Shown: piece after piece, positions 1-11,007 of the stretch
Numbering within the stretch: the first letter of the stretch is position 1
How the letters are laid out: each line of letters begins with the position of its first letter
Origin: Pseudomonadota bacterium
GTDB lineage: Bacteria; Pseudomonadota; Alphaproteobacteria; Reyranellales; Reyranellaceae
Direction: 5' to 3'
Assembly (NCBI GenBank): GCA_023436825.1
Contig: JAEZHS010000059.1
Coordinates: forward strand, 1-20,001
Length of the DNA stretch: 20,001 nucleotides
The notes under the pieces: model-generated
Databases searched by the model: none
What the model was told of the DNA's origin: nothing
Seen by the model: only the letters and a program-made list of their open reading frames with translations
Made by a program: the position numbers and the translations under genes

Positions 1-3432
<3,432 letters not shown>

Positions 3433-3469
3433 TGGGGACCCGTGAAATATGGGTTTCGGAGGCCCTGAA

Positions 3470-3988
3470 TCAACCAACCGGATGCCCGGACGACTCCCTG
3501 CCCGCCCCCTGCCAATTCCTGTTGGCCGGGCAAAGCGACATCAGCAGCAGCAGGGAGAGGACGGGAAAGACCCACCAGTTGAGCGCCTCACCGGGCGGGG
3601 TGCTCATGGCCGTGACCGGCTTCAGATGCCCGGACAGGCTGCGCAGGCAGGGTTCGATGACGAGCACCAGCATCACCAGCGGCGTGAGCCCGCGCCAGCG
3701 CAGCAACAGGACCCACAGAAGCCCCGCCAGCAGGAGCTGGATGGCGCCCCACTGGCCGAACATCGCCACGATGTTCGAGCCGCCGGCGACATTGACATCA
3801 ATGCTGGCAATCGACTGGGCGCCGCCGTCGGGCAGCAGCAGATGGATCAGGCTGCGGATTGTGATGAAGACCAGATAGGCCATGGCCAACCAGGTAGCGA
3901 GGCGAGGTCCATCGTAGATCGCGGGATTGGCCGGCAGGAGCGCCGCCGGCACAGGTCGCCAGGATGTGGGAAGAAGCGAGGTGCTCAT
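3470..3988 (-). CDS. Small integral membrane protein of unknown function, coupled to the S53 peptidase gene
   Basis: The product has 172 residues and I do not recognise its family. Four hydrophobic stretches can be read at roughly residues 30-53, 72-97, 100-115 and 134-154, so it is probably a four-helix inner-membrane protein. The segment between helices 1 and 2 ([11 protein letters not shown]) is polar and may face the periplasm. The start ATG at 3988 sits three bases after the stop of the S53 peptidase gene (sequence TGATCCATG), which implies translational coupling and one transcript. The tight pairing suggests a role with the peptidase, such as membrane anchoring, export or protection, but nothing in the sequence proves this. 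The C-terminal 20 residues are polar. Confidence 0.75.
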   Translation of the reverse strand: MSTSLLPTSWRPVPAALLPANPAIYDGPRLATWLAMAYLVFITIRSLIHLLLPDGGAQSIASIDVNVAGGSNIVAMFGQWGAIQLLLAGLLWVLLLRWRGLTPLVMLVLVIEPCLRSLSGHLKPVTAMSTPPGEALNWWVFPVLSLLLLMSLCPANRNWQGAGRESSGHPVG

Positions 3989-3991
3989 GGA

Positions 3992-6892
3992 TCAGACCAA
4001 CCAGGCGTGGCCCGAGGCGCTGGTGAAGTCGAAGCCCACGACGAGGTCGTTGAAGTCACGATCGCCGCCGCCGTGGGTGTCCTCCCAGCCCCAGGTGTTC
4101 AGGCCGAAGTTCCATAGATGACCGACCTTCTCGCCCGCCACGCTCTCGTTGGCCGTCGAGAAGGCCCAGTATTGCTGGCCGGTGGTCTGGTTGGTGAGCT
4201 TCATGGCGATGAGATCGTTGGCATCGACGTCGATCAGGCCGGCCTGCAGGAAGTTGCCGTAACCGGGGCCGTGCAGTGCCGTGCCACCGGTGGTGAGCTG
4301 ATAGGCATTCGCGTCGGCCAATGCGGCGTAGCCCGCCTCGCCCGGCTTCCTGCCGGCGATGGCGCCTGACAGATCGTCGACCTTGTAGAAGGTGAGCGAC
4401 AGGTCGTTCTCGCCGTTCTGCCGCACCCGCACGATGGCGATCTGGTCATAAGCATTACCCACCGTTTCGGCCACGGCCACTGGACGCGCCGCGCGCACGG
4501 CGCCATCGCCCGACAGGAAGTCGGCGAAGCCGAAGGGACTGGTGAGGGTCCCCTGCACGGCATGGGTCGCCGCGCCGTCGATCGTCACCGAAACCTGGTC
4601 GCCCGAGGCCACGACCGACTGCGCCGTCCAGCCCACCGCCTGCTTGTCGTACATACGGACCAGTTGCGGATCGAAGTCGGCCTGCAGCGACTGTTGGGCG
4701 AAGCGGTTGGTCCAGGCGAAATGATCGGAGTCGCCGCCGATGAAGACCAGCCCCCGGCTTCCCAGGCTCACGCCCGCCGTCACGGCACCGTCGGACATGG
4801 CCTGAAACAGGAGGCTCTGGTCGGCGCCGCTGGTCCAGCCGTGCCCGCCGTCGTCGTCGAGCATGTCGGCGTTGGAGCGGTAGGAGATCTGCGAATGGCC
4901 GATGGCGGCGAGCGCCCGCGCCAGCAACAACCCGTTGGGCGAACCCAGCCCGGAGACGAGATCGTAGCCGGGACCCGCGTAGTAGCCGAAACCGGTGGGC
5001 GTGATCGCCTCACCGTTGGACATGTAGGTGGTGCCGCCGCTCACCCAGGAGGAGATGTTGTTGCCGAGCGTGACGTCGTTGAACGAGGCCGGCGCGATCG
5101 CCGAGGCGATGTAGAGCAGGTCGTTCATGTAGCCGAGATTGGGTAGCCCCTGGTCGTTGAAGATGGTGTCGATCTGGGCGATCAGTCCCATCCACAGCGG
5201 CGAGGCGGCGCTGGTGCCGTAGTCGTAGCCGTAGGCCTCCATGTTTTCGCCCGGCACGTAATAGGTCGCATTGCCGCCCGCATTCGCGGTGACGTCGGGC
5301 GCGCCCCGGCCTGATTGATGCAGCGGATCGGAGGTCACCGGATTGAGGCCATAGGCGCTCTGGTAGGACGGCACCGGCTGGGTCGGATCCACGCCGCCCG
5401 ATGTCGCGGTGTTGCTCAGGTAGCCGCCGGGAAAGCCCGGGTTCGCGCTTGTGATCTGCCCATCGCCGACGCTGTACCAGTTCCATGCCGTCTCGACGAA
5501 GAACTGGGCGGCCTGCATGTTCGTCGGCAGCACGGTCAGGCCGCCTTCGATCAGCCGCCAGATGACGTCGCGATCGCCGGCAAGCGCCGGCGCGACGATG
5601 GGGTCGAGCAGCGTCGGATCCGTGATCGCGCCGCCCAGCACCGAAAGCGAGCTGCCGCCCACGAGAAGTCCATAGGGCTGGGTGCAGTTGTACTCGAGAT
5701 TGGTGAGCCCGTTGCCGGTCTCGTTGCCTGAGCCACCGTCGCCCAAGGCGCTGATCGCGGTCTGGTTGGCGAGCGCCGCGTCGACGAAGAGATCCCAGTA
5801 GGCCTGATAGAACGGCGAGCCCGGCGCCATGCTCTGCGCGTCGCCGAAGGAGTCCGACCATGCCGCCACCGGATGCACTTTCTCGAAGGTGGCGCTCTGG
5901 ATGGCCGTATAGGTCGTGGCAAAGGTGTTGTAGCCGACCAGGCCCGAGCCGTTGAACAGGACGATGTCGCTGTTGGGGTTGACCGCGGCGACGACGCCGA
6001 CATCGAGCGAGCGCTCGCCGGCGCCAATGTCGTATTGCTGGCCGTTCTGCCCCTGGACATGGACGACCCCGTCGCCGTTCTGACCGATGGCATCGAGGTA
6101 GGCCGTCAGCCGGCTCTGGAACTGTGAGCCGCTGTTGTCGTTCTTCAGCGCCGAGCCGATGCCGGGCTCGATCAGCCCGACCGTCACCGTCTGCACCGCC
6201 TTGCCATCGAGCGGGAAGTTGTAGAGCGCGGCCATGTCCTGTGGCGCGAGATTGGTCGGCAATGGCCCGGCGCTGTTGCCGATGCTCTGGGCGCCGTTGG
6301 GCAAGGTGACCGGCGTGTTCGCCATGCTGGAGCCCGGCGGCGCGATCGACCGGTCGAACCAGAGGCCGTCGATGGTGACCTGCGTGGGCAGCGAAAGATT
6401 GCCGTTCCAATAAGGGATGCCGGCGCTCTCCGAGTAATACAGCGGTGTATTGAAGAGATCCTGCCACTGGGCCTGCGTCTCGACATAGACCCAGATCGTC
6501 CGCGATTCGGCCGAGGTCACGTAGTTGCTGTTGTTGGCATCCAGCACCGTGAGGTGGAGATCGTTCCTGAGAAAATCGACGGTGTCGTTGAACTGGGTCT
6601 GGTCGGCGCCGAACGTCGACCACAGCGCGCTGCTGTCGTTCAGCGCCTTCAGCGCGAGCTGGCGGCTGCCCCAGTCGCCAGCCAGCAGCGCCGTGGGGTC
6701 CTGGACGCGCGGCAGGACGAGCGCGACGTCGAAGCCGTACTCGGTATTGCCGTTGAACGGACGACCGTCGGTGATGTTGTAGGCGGCTTCGGCGGTGGTC
6801 GCGTTGGTGATCCGGTAGCCGGTGAAATCGATGAAGCTGGATTGGCCGACGGGGTCGTAAGTGATTGGTGGCGCCACTGCCGATGTCCTCAC
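3992..6892 (-). CDS. S53 family (sedolisin/kumamolisin) serine-carboxyl peptidase with C-terminal DUF4114 domain
   Basis: This is an acid-active type of serine-carboxyl endopeptidase of family S53, 966 residues. An N-terminal pro-kumamolisin-like prodomain spans roughly residues 20-160, followed by the catalytic domain. The catalytic pair Glu293 and Asp297 is in GERSLD, the oxyanion Asp385 in LGDGGSG and the nucleophile Ser561 in GTSAASP. The C-terminal calcium site is seen as FNDV (604-607) and AGPGYD (639-644) followed by VSGLGSP. All key residues are present, so it should be active. The last 100 or so residues contain GWEDTHGGGDRDFNDLVV, typical of DUF4114, which is found at the ends of secreted calcium-rich proteins. 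No signal peptide is visible at the N-terminus, so type I or another non-Sec route is possible. The start used is GTG at 6892; a second GTG at 6877 with GAGG upstream is a realistic alternative. The next gene is coupled to it. Confidence 0.9.
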   Translation of the reverse strand: MRTSAVAPPITYDPVGQSSFIDFTGYRITNATTAEAAYNITDGRPFNGNTEYGFDVALVLPRVQDPTALLAGDWGSRQLALKALNDSSALWSTFGADQTQFNDTVDFLRNDLHLTVLDANNSNYVTSAESRTIWVYVETQAQWQDLFNTPLYYSESAGIPYWNGNLSLPTQVTIDGLWFDRSIAPPGSSMANTPVTLPNGAQSIGNSAGPLPTNLAPQDMAALYNFPLDGKAVQTVTVGLIEPGIGSALKNDNSGSQFQSRLTAYLDAIGQNGDGVVHVQGQNGQQYDIGAGERSLDVGVVAAVNPNSDIVLFNGSGLVGYNTFATTYTAIQSATFEKVHPVAAWSDSFGDAQSMAPGSPFYQAYWDLFVDAALANQTAISALGDGGSGNETGNGLTNLEYNCTQPYGLLVGGSSLSVLGGAITDPTLLDPIVAPALAGDRDVIWRLIEGGLTVLPTNMQAAQFFVETAWNWYSVGDGQITSANPGFPGGYLSNTATSGGVDPTQPVPSYQSAYGLNPVTSDPLHQSGRGAPDVTANAGGNATYYVPGENMEAYGYDYGTSAASPLWMGLIAQIDTIFNDQGLPNLGYMNDLLYIASAIAPASFNDVTLGNNISSWVSGGTTYMSNGEAITPTGFGYYAGPGYDLVSGLGSPNGLLLARALAAIGHSQISYRSNADMLDDDGGHGWTSGADQSLLFQAMSDGAVTAGVSLGSRGLVFIGGDSDHFAWTNRFAQQSLQADFDPQLVRMYDKQAVGWTAQSVVASGDQVSVTIDGAATHAVQGTLTSPFGFADFLSGDGAVRAARPVAVAETVGNAYDQIAIVRVRQNGENDLSLTFYKVDDLSGAIAGRKPGEAGYAALADANAYQLTTGGTALHGPGYGNFLQAGLIDVDANDLIAMKLTNQTTGQQYWAFSTANESVAGEKVGHLWNFGLNTWGWEDTHGGGDRDFNDLVVGFDFTSASGHAWLV

Positions 6893-7078
6893 TCTTACAC
6901 TACGGTGAAATTAGAGCCCTTTGATCGAGCCGTCATCCGCGCCGTTGCACACCAACTGATGCGCCGAAAATCCGTGCGCGCCGCGCATTGGAGCGTCACG
7001 GTTCGACCGCTCGGCCCGTCATCGCGCGGTAAACAAGAGGCGCAAGAATCAGTGTCAATCGCACTTGGGGGACGACCG

Positions 7079-8701
7079 ATGACCGACACTGCCTTGCAAG
7101 CGCCGCCCATCCAGCCGGCGCGGCCAAGCTCACGGCCCAACCTCGACAAGGGCTCCAACCCGCTGACCGCCATCATCTTCTTCGGCGTCCTGGCCGCGGG
7201 TTTCCTCTTCGTCATCTACAGCGTCTATTCCGATGTCGAAGCGTCGGGGGCGCAGGTCACGACCTTCCTGCCCTTCGCCCTGCTGCTGGTGGCGCTGCTC
7301 ATCGCGCTGGGCTTCGAGTTCGTCAACGGCTTCCACGACACGGCCAACGCCGTCGCCACGGTGATCTACACCCACTCCCTGCCGGCCGAAATGGCGGTCG
7401 TGTGGTCGGGCGTGTTCAACTTCCTGGGTGTGCTCACGTCGACCGGCGCGGTGGCCTTCGGCATCGTCTCGCTGCTGCCGGTGGAGTTGATCCTGAAGGT
7501 CGGCAGCAGCGCCGGCTTCGCCATGGTGTTCGCGCTGCTGATCGCGGCCATCGTGTGGAACCTCGGCACCTGGTGGCTCGGCCTGCCAGCTTCCAGCTCG
7601 CACACCCTGATCGGCTCGATCATCGGCGTCGGCATCGCCAACGCGCTGGCGCGCGGCATGGACGGCACCTCGGGCGTCGACTGGAGCAAGGCGACCGAGA
7701 TCGGCTACGCGCTGCTCCTGTCACCGGTGTTCGGCTTCTGCATGGCCGCGCTGCTGCTGCTGACGCTGAAGTTCCTGGTGCGCAACCCCGCGCTCTATGC
7801 CGAGCCCAAGGGCCGGCAGCCGCCGCCGTGGTGGATCCGCGGCATCCTGATCCTGACCTGCACCGGCGTGAGCTTCGCGCACGGCTCCAACGACGGCCAG
7901 AAGGGCATGGGCCTGATCATGCTGATCCTGATCGGCACGGTGCCGACGGCCTATGCGCTGAACCGCTCACCCGCACCCGAGCAGCTGCCGTCCTTCCAGG
8001 CGGCTTCGACCGCGGCGGCAGCCGTGATGGAGAAGCAGGCGGCGGGCTATCAGGTGCGGGGCAATCCGCGCCCGGCCGTCACGCTCTACGTCTCGCAACG
8101 CAAGATGAACGAAGGGACCTACGTGTCGCTCGCGGCGCTGGTGAGGGAAATCTCCACGCAGGTGGGCGAGTACGGCTCGGTCGCCAAGATCCCGGCCGCC
8201 TCCGTCGCCAACGTCCGCAACGACATGTACCTCGTCTCCGAGGCGCTGCGCTTCCTGATGAAGGACAAGGAGAACGCGCTCACCAAGGAGGAGGTAGCGA
8301 TCCTCAACACCTACAAGAAGGAGCTGGACGCGGCGACCCGCTTCATCCCGCTCTGGGTCAAGGTCGCGGTGGCGATCGCGCTCGGGCTCGGCACCATGAT
8401 CGGCTGGAAGCGCATCGTCGTGACGGTGGGTGAGAAGATCGGCAAGAGCCATCTCACCTATGCACAGGGCGCCTCGGCCGAGCTGGTGGCGGCCGGCACG
8501 ATCGCCATGGCCGACGTCTACGGCCTGCCGGTCTCGACCACGCACGTGCTGTCGTCGGGCGTCGCCGGCACCATAGCGGCCAACGGCTCGGGCCTTCAGA
8601 TGGCGACGGTGCGCAACCTGCTGATGGCCTGGGTGCTCACGCTCCCCGCCGCCATCACGCTGTCGGCCACGCTCTACATCCTGTTTCTGAACCTGTTCTG
8701 A
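7079..8701 (+). CDS. pitA: Low-affinity inorganic phosphate transporter, PiT family (PitA-like)
   Basis: This 540-residue inner-membrane protein belongs to the PiT family, which takes up metal-phosphate with proton symport. Both inverted PiT signature repeats are present: NGFHDTANAVAT around residues 83-94 and FAHGSNDGQKGMG around residues 267-279. The second is nearly the E. coli PitA form. Hydrophobic helices fill residues 30-240 and 250-295. A soluble loop lies at about 300-425, and further helices run to the C-terminal LYILFLNLF. The length is close to E. coli PitA (499) with a longer N-terminal tail. The frame stays open upstream for another 175 codons, but ATG at 7079 is preferred: it follows GGGGGAC, and the upstream codons lie across the opposite-strand peptidase gene. 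It is divergent from the peptidase gene with about 186 bases between, in which I see no convincing Pho box. Confidence 0.93.
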   Translation: MTDTALQAPPIQPARPSSRPNLDKGSNPLTAIIFFGVLAAGFLFVIYSVYSDVEASGAQVTTFLPFALLLVALLIALGFEFVNGFHDTANAVATVIYTHSLPAEMAVVWSGVFNFLGVLTSTGAVAFGIVSLLPVELILKVGSSAGFAMVFALLIAAIVWNLGTWWLGLPASSSHTLIGSIIGVGIANALARGMDGTSGVDWSKATEIGYALLLSPVFGFCMAALLLLTLKFLVRNPALYAEPKGRQPPPWWIRGILILTCTGVSFAHGSNDGQKGMGLIMLILIGTVPTAYALNRSPAPEQLPSFQAASTAAAAVMEKQAAGYQVRGNPRPAVTLYVSQRKMNEGTYVSLAALVREISTQVGEYGSVAKIPAASVANVRNDMYLVSEALRFLMKDKENALTKEEVAILNTYKKELDAATRFIPLWVKVAVAIALGLGTMIGWKRIVVTVGEKIGKSHLTYAQGASAELVAAGTIAMADVYGLPVSTTHVLSSGVAGTIAANGSGLQMATVRNLLMAWVLTLPAAITLSATLYILFLNLF

Positions 8702-8714
8702 GGCTCATCTCTTC

Positions 8715-8747
8715 CACCTCCCCCGTATGACGGGGACGGGGGAGGTG
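8715..8747. terminator. Perfect 12-bp inverted repeat between convergent genes, likely bidirectional terminator
   Basis: CACCTCCCCCGT at 8715-8726 is exactly complementary to ACGGGGGAGGTG at 8736-8747, with a 9-base loop. It lies in the 53-base gap between the convergent phosphate transporter and glutathione transferase genes. The stem is very GC-rich but has no clear T-tract on either side. Terminator function is therefore inferred from placement; it could also be a copy of a small interspersed palindrome. Confidence 0.6.
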
Positions 8748-8754
8748 ACCGGAA

Positions 8755-9495
8755 TCAGCCGCCGGTGAAGGCTTCGATGCGCGCAGCGGCGAAGGCCGGC
8801 CGTGCCTGGATGGCGGCCCACCAAGCCGCCACCTTGGGATGGCGCGCCCGGGTCATCTCGTCGGGCGCGATCTCCTCGTCGATGCGCTTGACGAAGGGCA
8901 CCGCGCCGATGTCGGCCAGAGAATAGCGATCGCCGACCAGCCAGCCGCTCCGGCCGATCGCGTCTTCCATGCGGTCGAGCAGCGCGGTCTTGAGCTTGTC
9001 GCGCGCCTCGGCCCGCTCCTCCTCGGTGTAGGGCTTGCGCGCCGTGCGCAGCCAGGCCTCGCGCCGCTCCTTGCTCGGCACGCGGGCGAGCCGCTCGGCG
9101 AGCTCGGCGTCGGTCCATTTCCGGGCGACCTGCGCCATGCCGTGCACCCAGTTGAAGATGATCAGGTTGCCGATGAGACCGTCGACATGGCGGATCCAGT
9201 TGCGCATCTCGGCCCGCCCATAGGCGTCGGCCGGCCGCAGCGGCGGTTCGGGCCAGGTCTCGTCGACAAACTCGCAGATCGTGCCGCTTTCATAGAGCGC
9301 ACGACCATCCTCCAGGATCAGGAGCGGAATGACGCCGTTGGGATTGAGCTTCAGGAATTCCGGAGAATGGTGCTCGCCTTTCACCAGGTCGACCACCTTG
9401 CTCTCGAAGGTGAGCCCCTTCTCGGCGAGGCACAGGCGCACACGGCGCGACGCTGACGATCTCCAGCCGTGAAAAAGCGTAAGCCCCGCCACCAT
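8755..9495 (-). CDS. Glutathione S-transferase family protein
   Basis: A cytosolic glutathione transferase-like protein of 246 residues. The N-terminal thioredoxin fold is seen as LTLFHGWRSSASRRVRLCLAEKGL (residues 5-28, in two parts around the SSAS segment at 13-16, which should hold the catalytic Ser). The cis-proline segment NGVIP (53-57) and the glutathione-binding ES pair (69-70) follow. The helical C-terminal domain carries WLVGDRYSLADIGAVPF, the usual N-capping and hydrophobic staple region, and ends with HPKVAAWWAAIQARPAF. A polar insertion around residues 125-160 (KERREAWLRTARKPYTEEERAE) makes it longer than the common 205-230. ATG at 9495 was chosen because AGGGAGG stands just upstream; an in-frame earlier start at 9552 would reach almost to the divergent flavin reductase start. 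The substrate cannot be told. Confidence 0.88.
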   Translation of the reverse strand: MVAGLTLFHGWRSSASRRVRLCLAEKGLTFESKVVDLVKGEHHSPEFLKLNPNGVIPLLILEDGRALYESGTICEFVDETWPEPPLRPADAYGRAEMRNWIRHVDGLIGNLIIFNWVHGMAQVARKWTDAELAERLARVPSKERREAWLRTARKPYTEEERAEARDKLKTALLDRMEDAIGRSGWLVGDRYSLADIGAVPFVKRIDEEIAPDEMTRARHPKVAAWWAAIQARPAFAAARIEAFTGG

Positions 9496-9563
9496 CGCCC
9501 TCCCTGTCTCTTTCAGGGGCACTCTAGCCCGCCTAAGCTCCGGCGACAGCAAAGGAGTACCGC

Positions 9564-10043
9564 ATGGATACCGAGATCGACGCCAAGACCTTCTGGAAGG
9601 CGATCGGCTGCCGGGCGATCGGCGTGGCCATCGTCACCGCCAAGGGCGCCGACGGGCCGGCCGGCTTTCTGGCGTTGTCGGCCACTCACCTTTCGGCCAG
9701 CCCGCCCATGATGATGGTGTCGATCGGGCTCACCACATCGGCGCTGGGCGCAGTGCGCCATTCCAACCATTTCGCCATCAACTATGTGCCCAAGGGCGCT
9801 GACGCCCTGGTGAAGGAATTCGCGGGCCAGGGATCGCTCAAGGGCGCGGACCGCTTCCTGCCCGGCGCCTGGGGCGAGCTCAAGAGCGGCGCGCCGACGC
9901 TGATCGACTCGGTCGGCGTCATCGACTGCCAGCTCGACGAGATGATCGAGCGCCACGGCACCGTCATCGCCTTGGGACGCGTCGTGGCCTACAGCGCCTC
10001 GACCAGGGAACCGATGATCAGCTTCCGCGGCGGCTATATTTAG
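9564..10043 (+). CDS. Flavin reductase family protein (FMN-binding split barrel)
   Basis: A 159-residue protein of the flavin reductase domain family (HpaC/RutF-like), which uses NAD(P)H to reduce FMN or FAD for a partner monooxygenase, or binds flavin in a related role. Family features are the N-terminal FWKAIGCRAIGVAIVTAKG strand, the ATHLSASPPMMMVSIG segment (residues 40-55) that lines the flavin, HFAINYVP (69-76), and the C-terminal GRVVAYSASTREPMISFRGGYI with the closing GGY. The length is normal for the family. AAAGGAG lies about 8 bases before ATG. It is divergent from the glutathione transferase gene with 68 bases between. No monooxygenase partner is in the window, so its specific pathway is unknown. 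Confidence 0.88.
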   Translation: MDTEIDAKTFWKAIGCRAIGVAIVTAKGADGPAGFLALSATHLSASPPMMMVSIGLTTSALGAVRHSNHFAINYVPKGADALVKEFAGQGSLKGADRFLPGAWGELKSGAPTLIDSVGVIDCQLDEMIERHGTVIALGRVVAYSASTREPMISFRGGYI

Positions 10044-10068
10044 TTACCGACTGTCGCTGAAAGTGGGT

Positions 10069-10138
10069 CTGTCACCCCGAGCGAAGAGAGGGGCCTCTAG
10101 AGCCGCAGGAAAGGTCCCTCGCTGCGCTCGGGAGACAG
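10069..10138. repeat. Palindromic intergenic repeat, copy 1
   Basis: An imperfect palindrome: CTGTC-AC-CCCGAGC at the left is mirrored by GCTCGGG-A-GACAG at the right, with an inner GAGGGGCCT/AGGTCCCTC pair. The same element occurs in reverse orientation at 11791-11854. It lies downstream of the flavin reductase stop in the 207-base gap before the eRF1-like gene. As RNA it would fold into a long hairpin, so it may end transcription there. It looks like a REP- or MITE-like interspersed repeat. Confidence 0.75.
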
Positions 10139-10182
10139 CGGGGCTGTATCAGGCACTTGTGATTCCGGATACTAGGCGCCGC

Positions 10183-10196
10183 TTGACCTGCATCAA
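10183..10196 (+). promoter_or_regulatory. Candidate FixK/FNR box upstream of the eRF1-like gene
   Basis: TTGACCTGCATCAA matches TTGAT-N4-ATCAA at 9 of 10 positions. Its centre is 61.5 bases before the start codon at 10251. A TAGACC hexamer at 10217-10222 is centred 30 bases after the box centre, close to the 32 expected for class II activation. The distance would give a 5' leader of about 20 bases that holds the GAGGAG ribosome site. Confidence 0.65.
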
Positions 10197-10250
10197 CGCA
10201 CGCCGGTAGCAAGGCGTAGACCTTCGCCAGAGAACCTTCGAGGAGCCTGC

Positions 10251-10649
10251 ATGTCGCACAGTCACGCCATCGTCTGGATGGATTCCAAGGAAGCGCGCGT
10301 CTTCCGCTTCAACGCATCCGACGTGGAGAAGGCGCACATCCAGGCGCACAATCCGTTCCGCCAGGTCCATCACAAGGCGGGCGTGATCGGCGCGGGCCAC
10401 ATGGAACTCGACACTGCCTTCTTCGACCACATCCTGGAGGGCCTGCAGGGCGCGACGGAATGGCTGTTGGTGGGCCCGTCAACCGCCAAGCTTCAGCTCG
10501 TGAAGCACCTGGAGGCCCACAAGCCCGAGCTGCGCCGCAGCCTGGTCGGCACCGAGACCATGGACCATCCGACCGACGGCGAGCTGCTCGATCACGCCCG
10601 CCGTGCGTTCAAGGCGATCGACCGCATGCTGCCCAATTCGCCGGCCTGA
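10251..10649 (+). CDS. eRF1-domain-3-like small protein (type annotated as translational machinery protein)
   Basis: A 132-residue soluble protein resembling short alphaproteobacterial proteins annotated as 'translational machinery protein', related to domain 3 of archaeal/eukaryotic release factor 1 (an L7Ae/L30e-like fold). Supporting features are the N-terminal HAIVWMDSKEARVFRF strand pair, then GAGHMELDTAFFDHILEGL (residues 47-65), WLLVGPSTAKLQLVKHL (71-87) and the closing VGTETMDHPTDGELLDHARRAF (99-120). There is no GGQ or NIKS motif, so it cannot be a full release factor. ATG follows GAGGAG. A TTGA-N6-TCAA box upstream suggests FixK control, which would tie it to low oxygen. A role in ribosome handling under oxygen limitation is inference. 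The stop codon lies in a hairpin shared with the convergent phasin-like gene, only 7 bases away. Confidence 0.72.
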   Translation: MSHSHAIVWMDSKEARVFRFNASDVEKAHIQAHNPFRQVHHKAGVIGAGHMELDTAFFDHILEGLQGATEWLLVGPSTAKLQLVKHLEAHKPELRRSLVGTETMDHPTDGELLDHARRAFKAIDRMLPNSPA

Positions 10650-10662
10650 CGGCCGGTCAGGC
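10644..10662. terminator. Hairpin shared by two convergent stop codons
   Basis: GCCTGAC at 10644-10650 pairs with GTCAGGC at 10656-10662 around a GGCCG loop. The TGA of the eRF1-like gene lies in the left arm (10647-10649), and the TGA of the convergent phasin-like gene lies in the right arm (read on the minus strand, 10659-10657). It may serve as a compact bidirectional terminator. The stem is only 7 bp and no T-tract follows on the plus side, so function is tentative. Confidence 0.45.
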
Positions 10663-10980
10663 GATTATCATGGCCGCCTTCTGCACGGCCGGCGTCGTGC
10701 CGGTCAGAGACAGGCTGGTGACGAGCCGGGCAAGCCGCGTGGCCTCCTCGGTGTAGTCGTTGGCGGCCTGAACGGCCCAGTCCTGCTGGATCTTCAGGGC
10801 GCCCGCGACGTCGCGCGAGGACATCAGCGCTTCCCAGGTGCGACGGTTGCCGGCCAACCTGACATCGGCGAAACGAGCCAGCTCCTGCTGCCAGCCGATA
10901 CAGGCCTCCAGGTATGCCTGGCAGCCGTCGGTGGCCTGCATCATCCATGTCGTGACTGCGGGATTTGTGGCTTCGGTCAT
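10657..10980 (-). CDS. Phasin-family-like protein
   Basis: A 107-residue, mostly helical, soluble protein that resembles short alphaproteobacterial phasins, which coat polyhydroxyalkanoate granules or act as amphipathic stress proteins. The pattern WQQELARFADVRLAGNRRTWEALMSSRD followed by ALKIQQDWAVQAANDYTEEATRLARLV (roughly residues 30-90) is the usual phasin heptad-like helix with the conserved 'Q-x-x-W/Y' spacing. The C-terminal tail is short and apolar. GGAGGAT sits just before ATG. It begins 27 bases after the fixK stop on the same strand, so the two are probably cotranscribed, linking it to the oxygen cascade. No PHA synthase gene is in the window, so granule binding is not shown. Confidence 0.65.
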   Translation of the reverse strand: MTEATNPAVTTWMMQATDGCQAYLEACIGWQQELARFADVRLAGNRRTWEALMSSRDVAGALKIQQDWAVQAANDYTEEATRLARLVTSLSLTGTTPAVQKAAMIIA

Positions 10981-11007
10981 CGTATCCTCCGTTGCTCGTC
11001 CCGGGCC

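Noticed and set aside
5010..6623. A 537-codon minus-strand frame inside the S53 peptidase gene
   Set aside because: It is a shifted frame of the peptidase with low-complexity Arg-rich sequence, while the other frame carries every catalytic residue.
6937..6956. Possible Pho box before the phosphate transporter gene (CCGTCAT and CCGTTGC)
   Set aside because: The two half-sites fit the CTGTCAT repeat poorly and are spaced 12 rather than 11 bases apart. Low-affinity Pit genes are also usually not activated by PhoB.
6554..7078. 175-codon upstream extension of the phosphate transporter
   Set aside because: The extension runs antisense through the start of the peptidase gene and has no transporter similarity. 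The ATG at 7079 gives the expected N-terminus.
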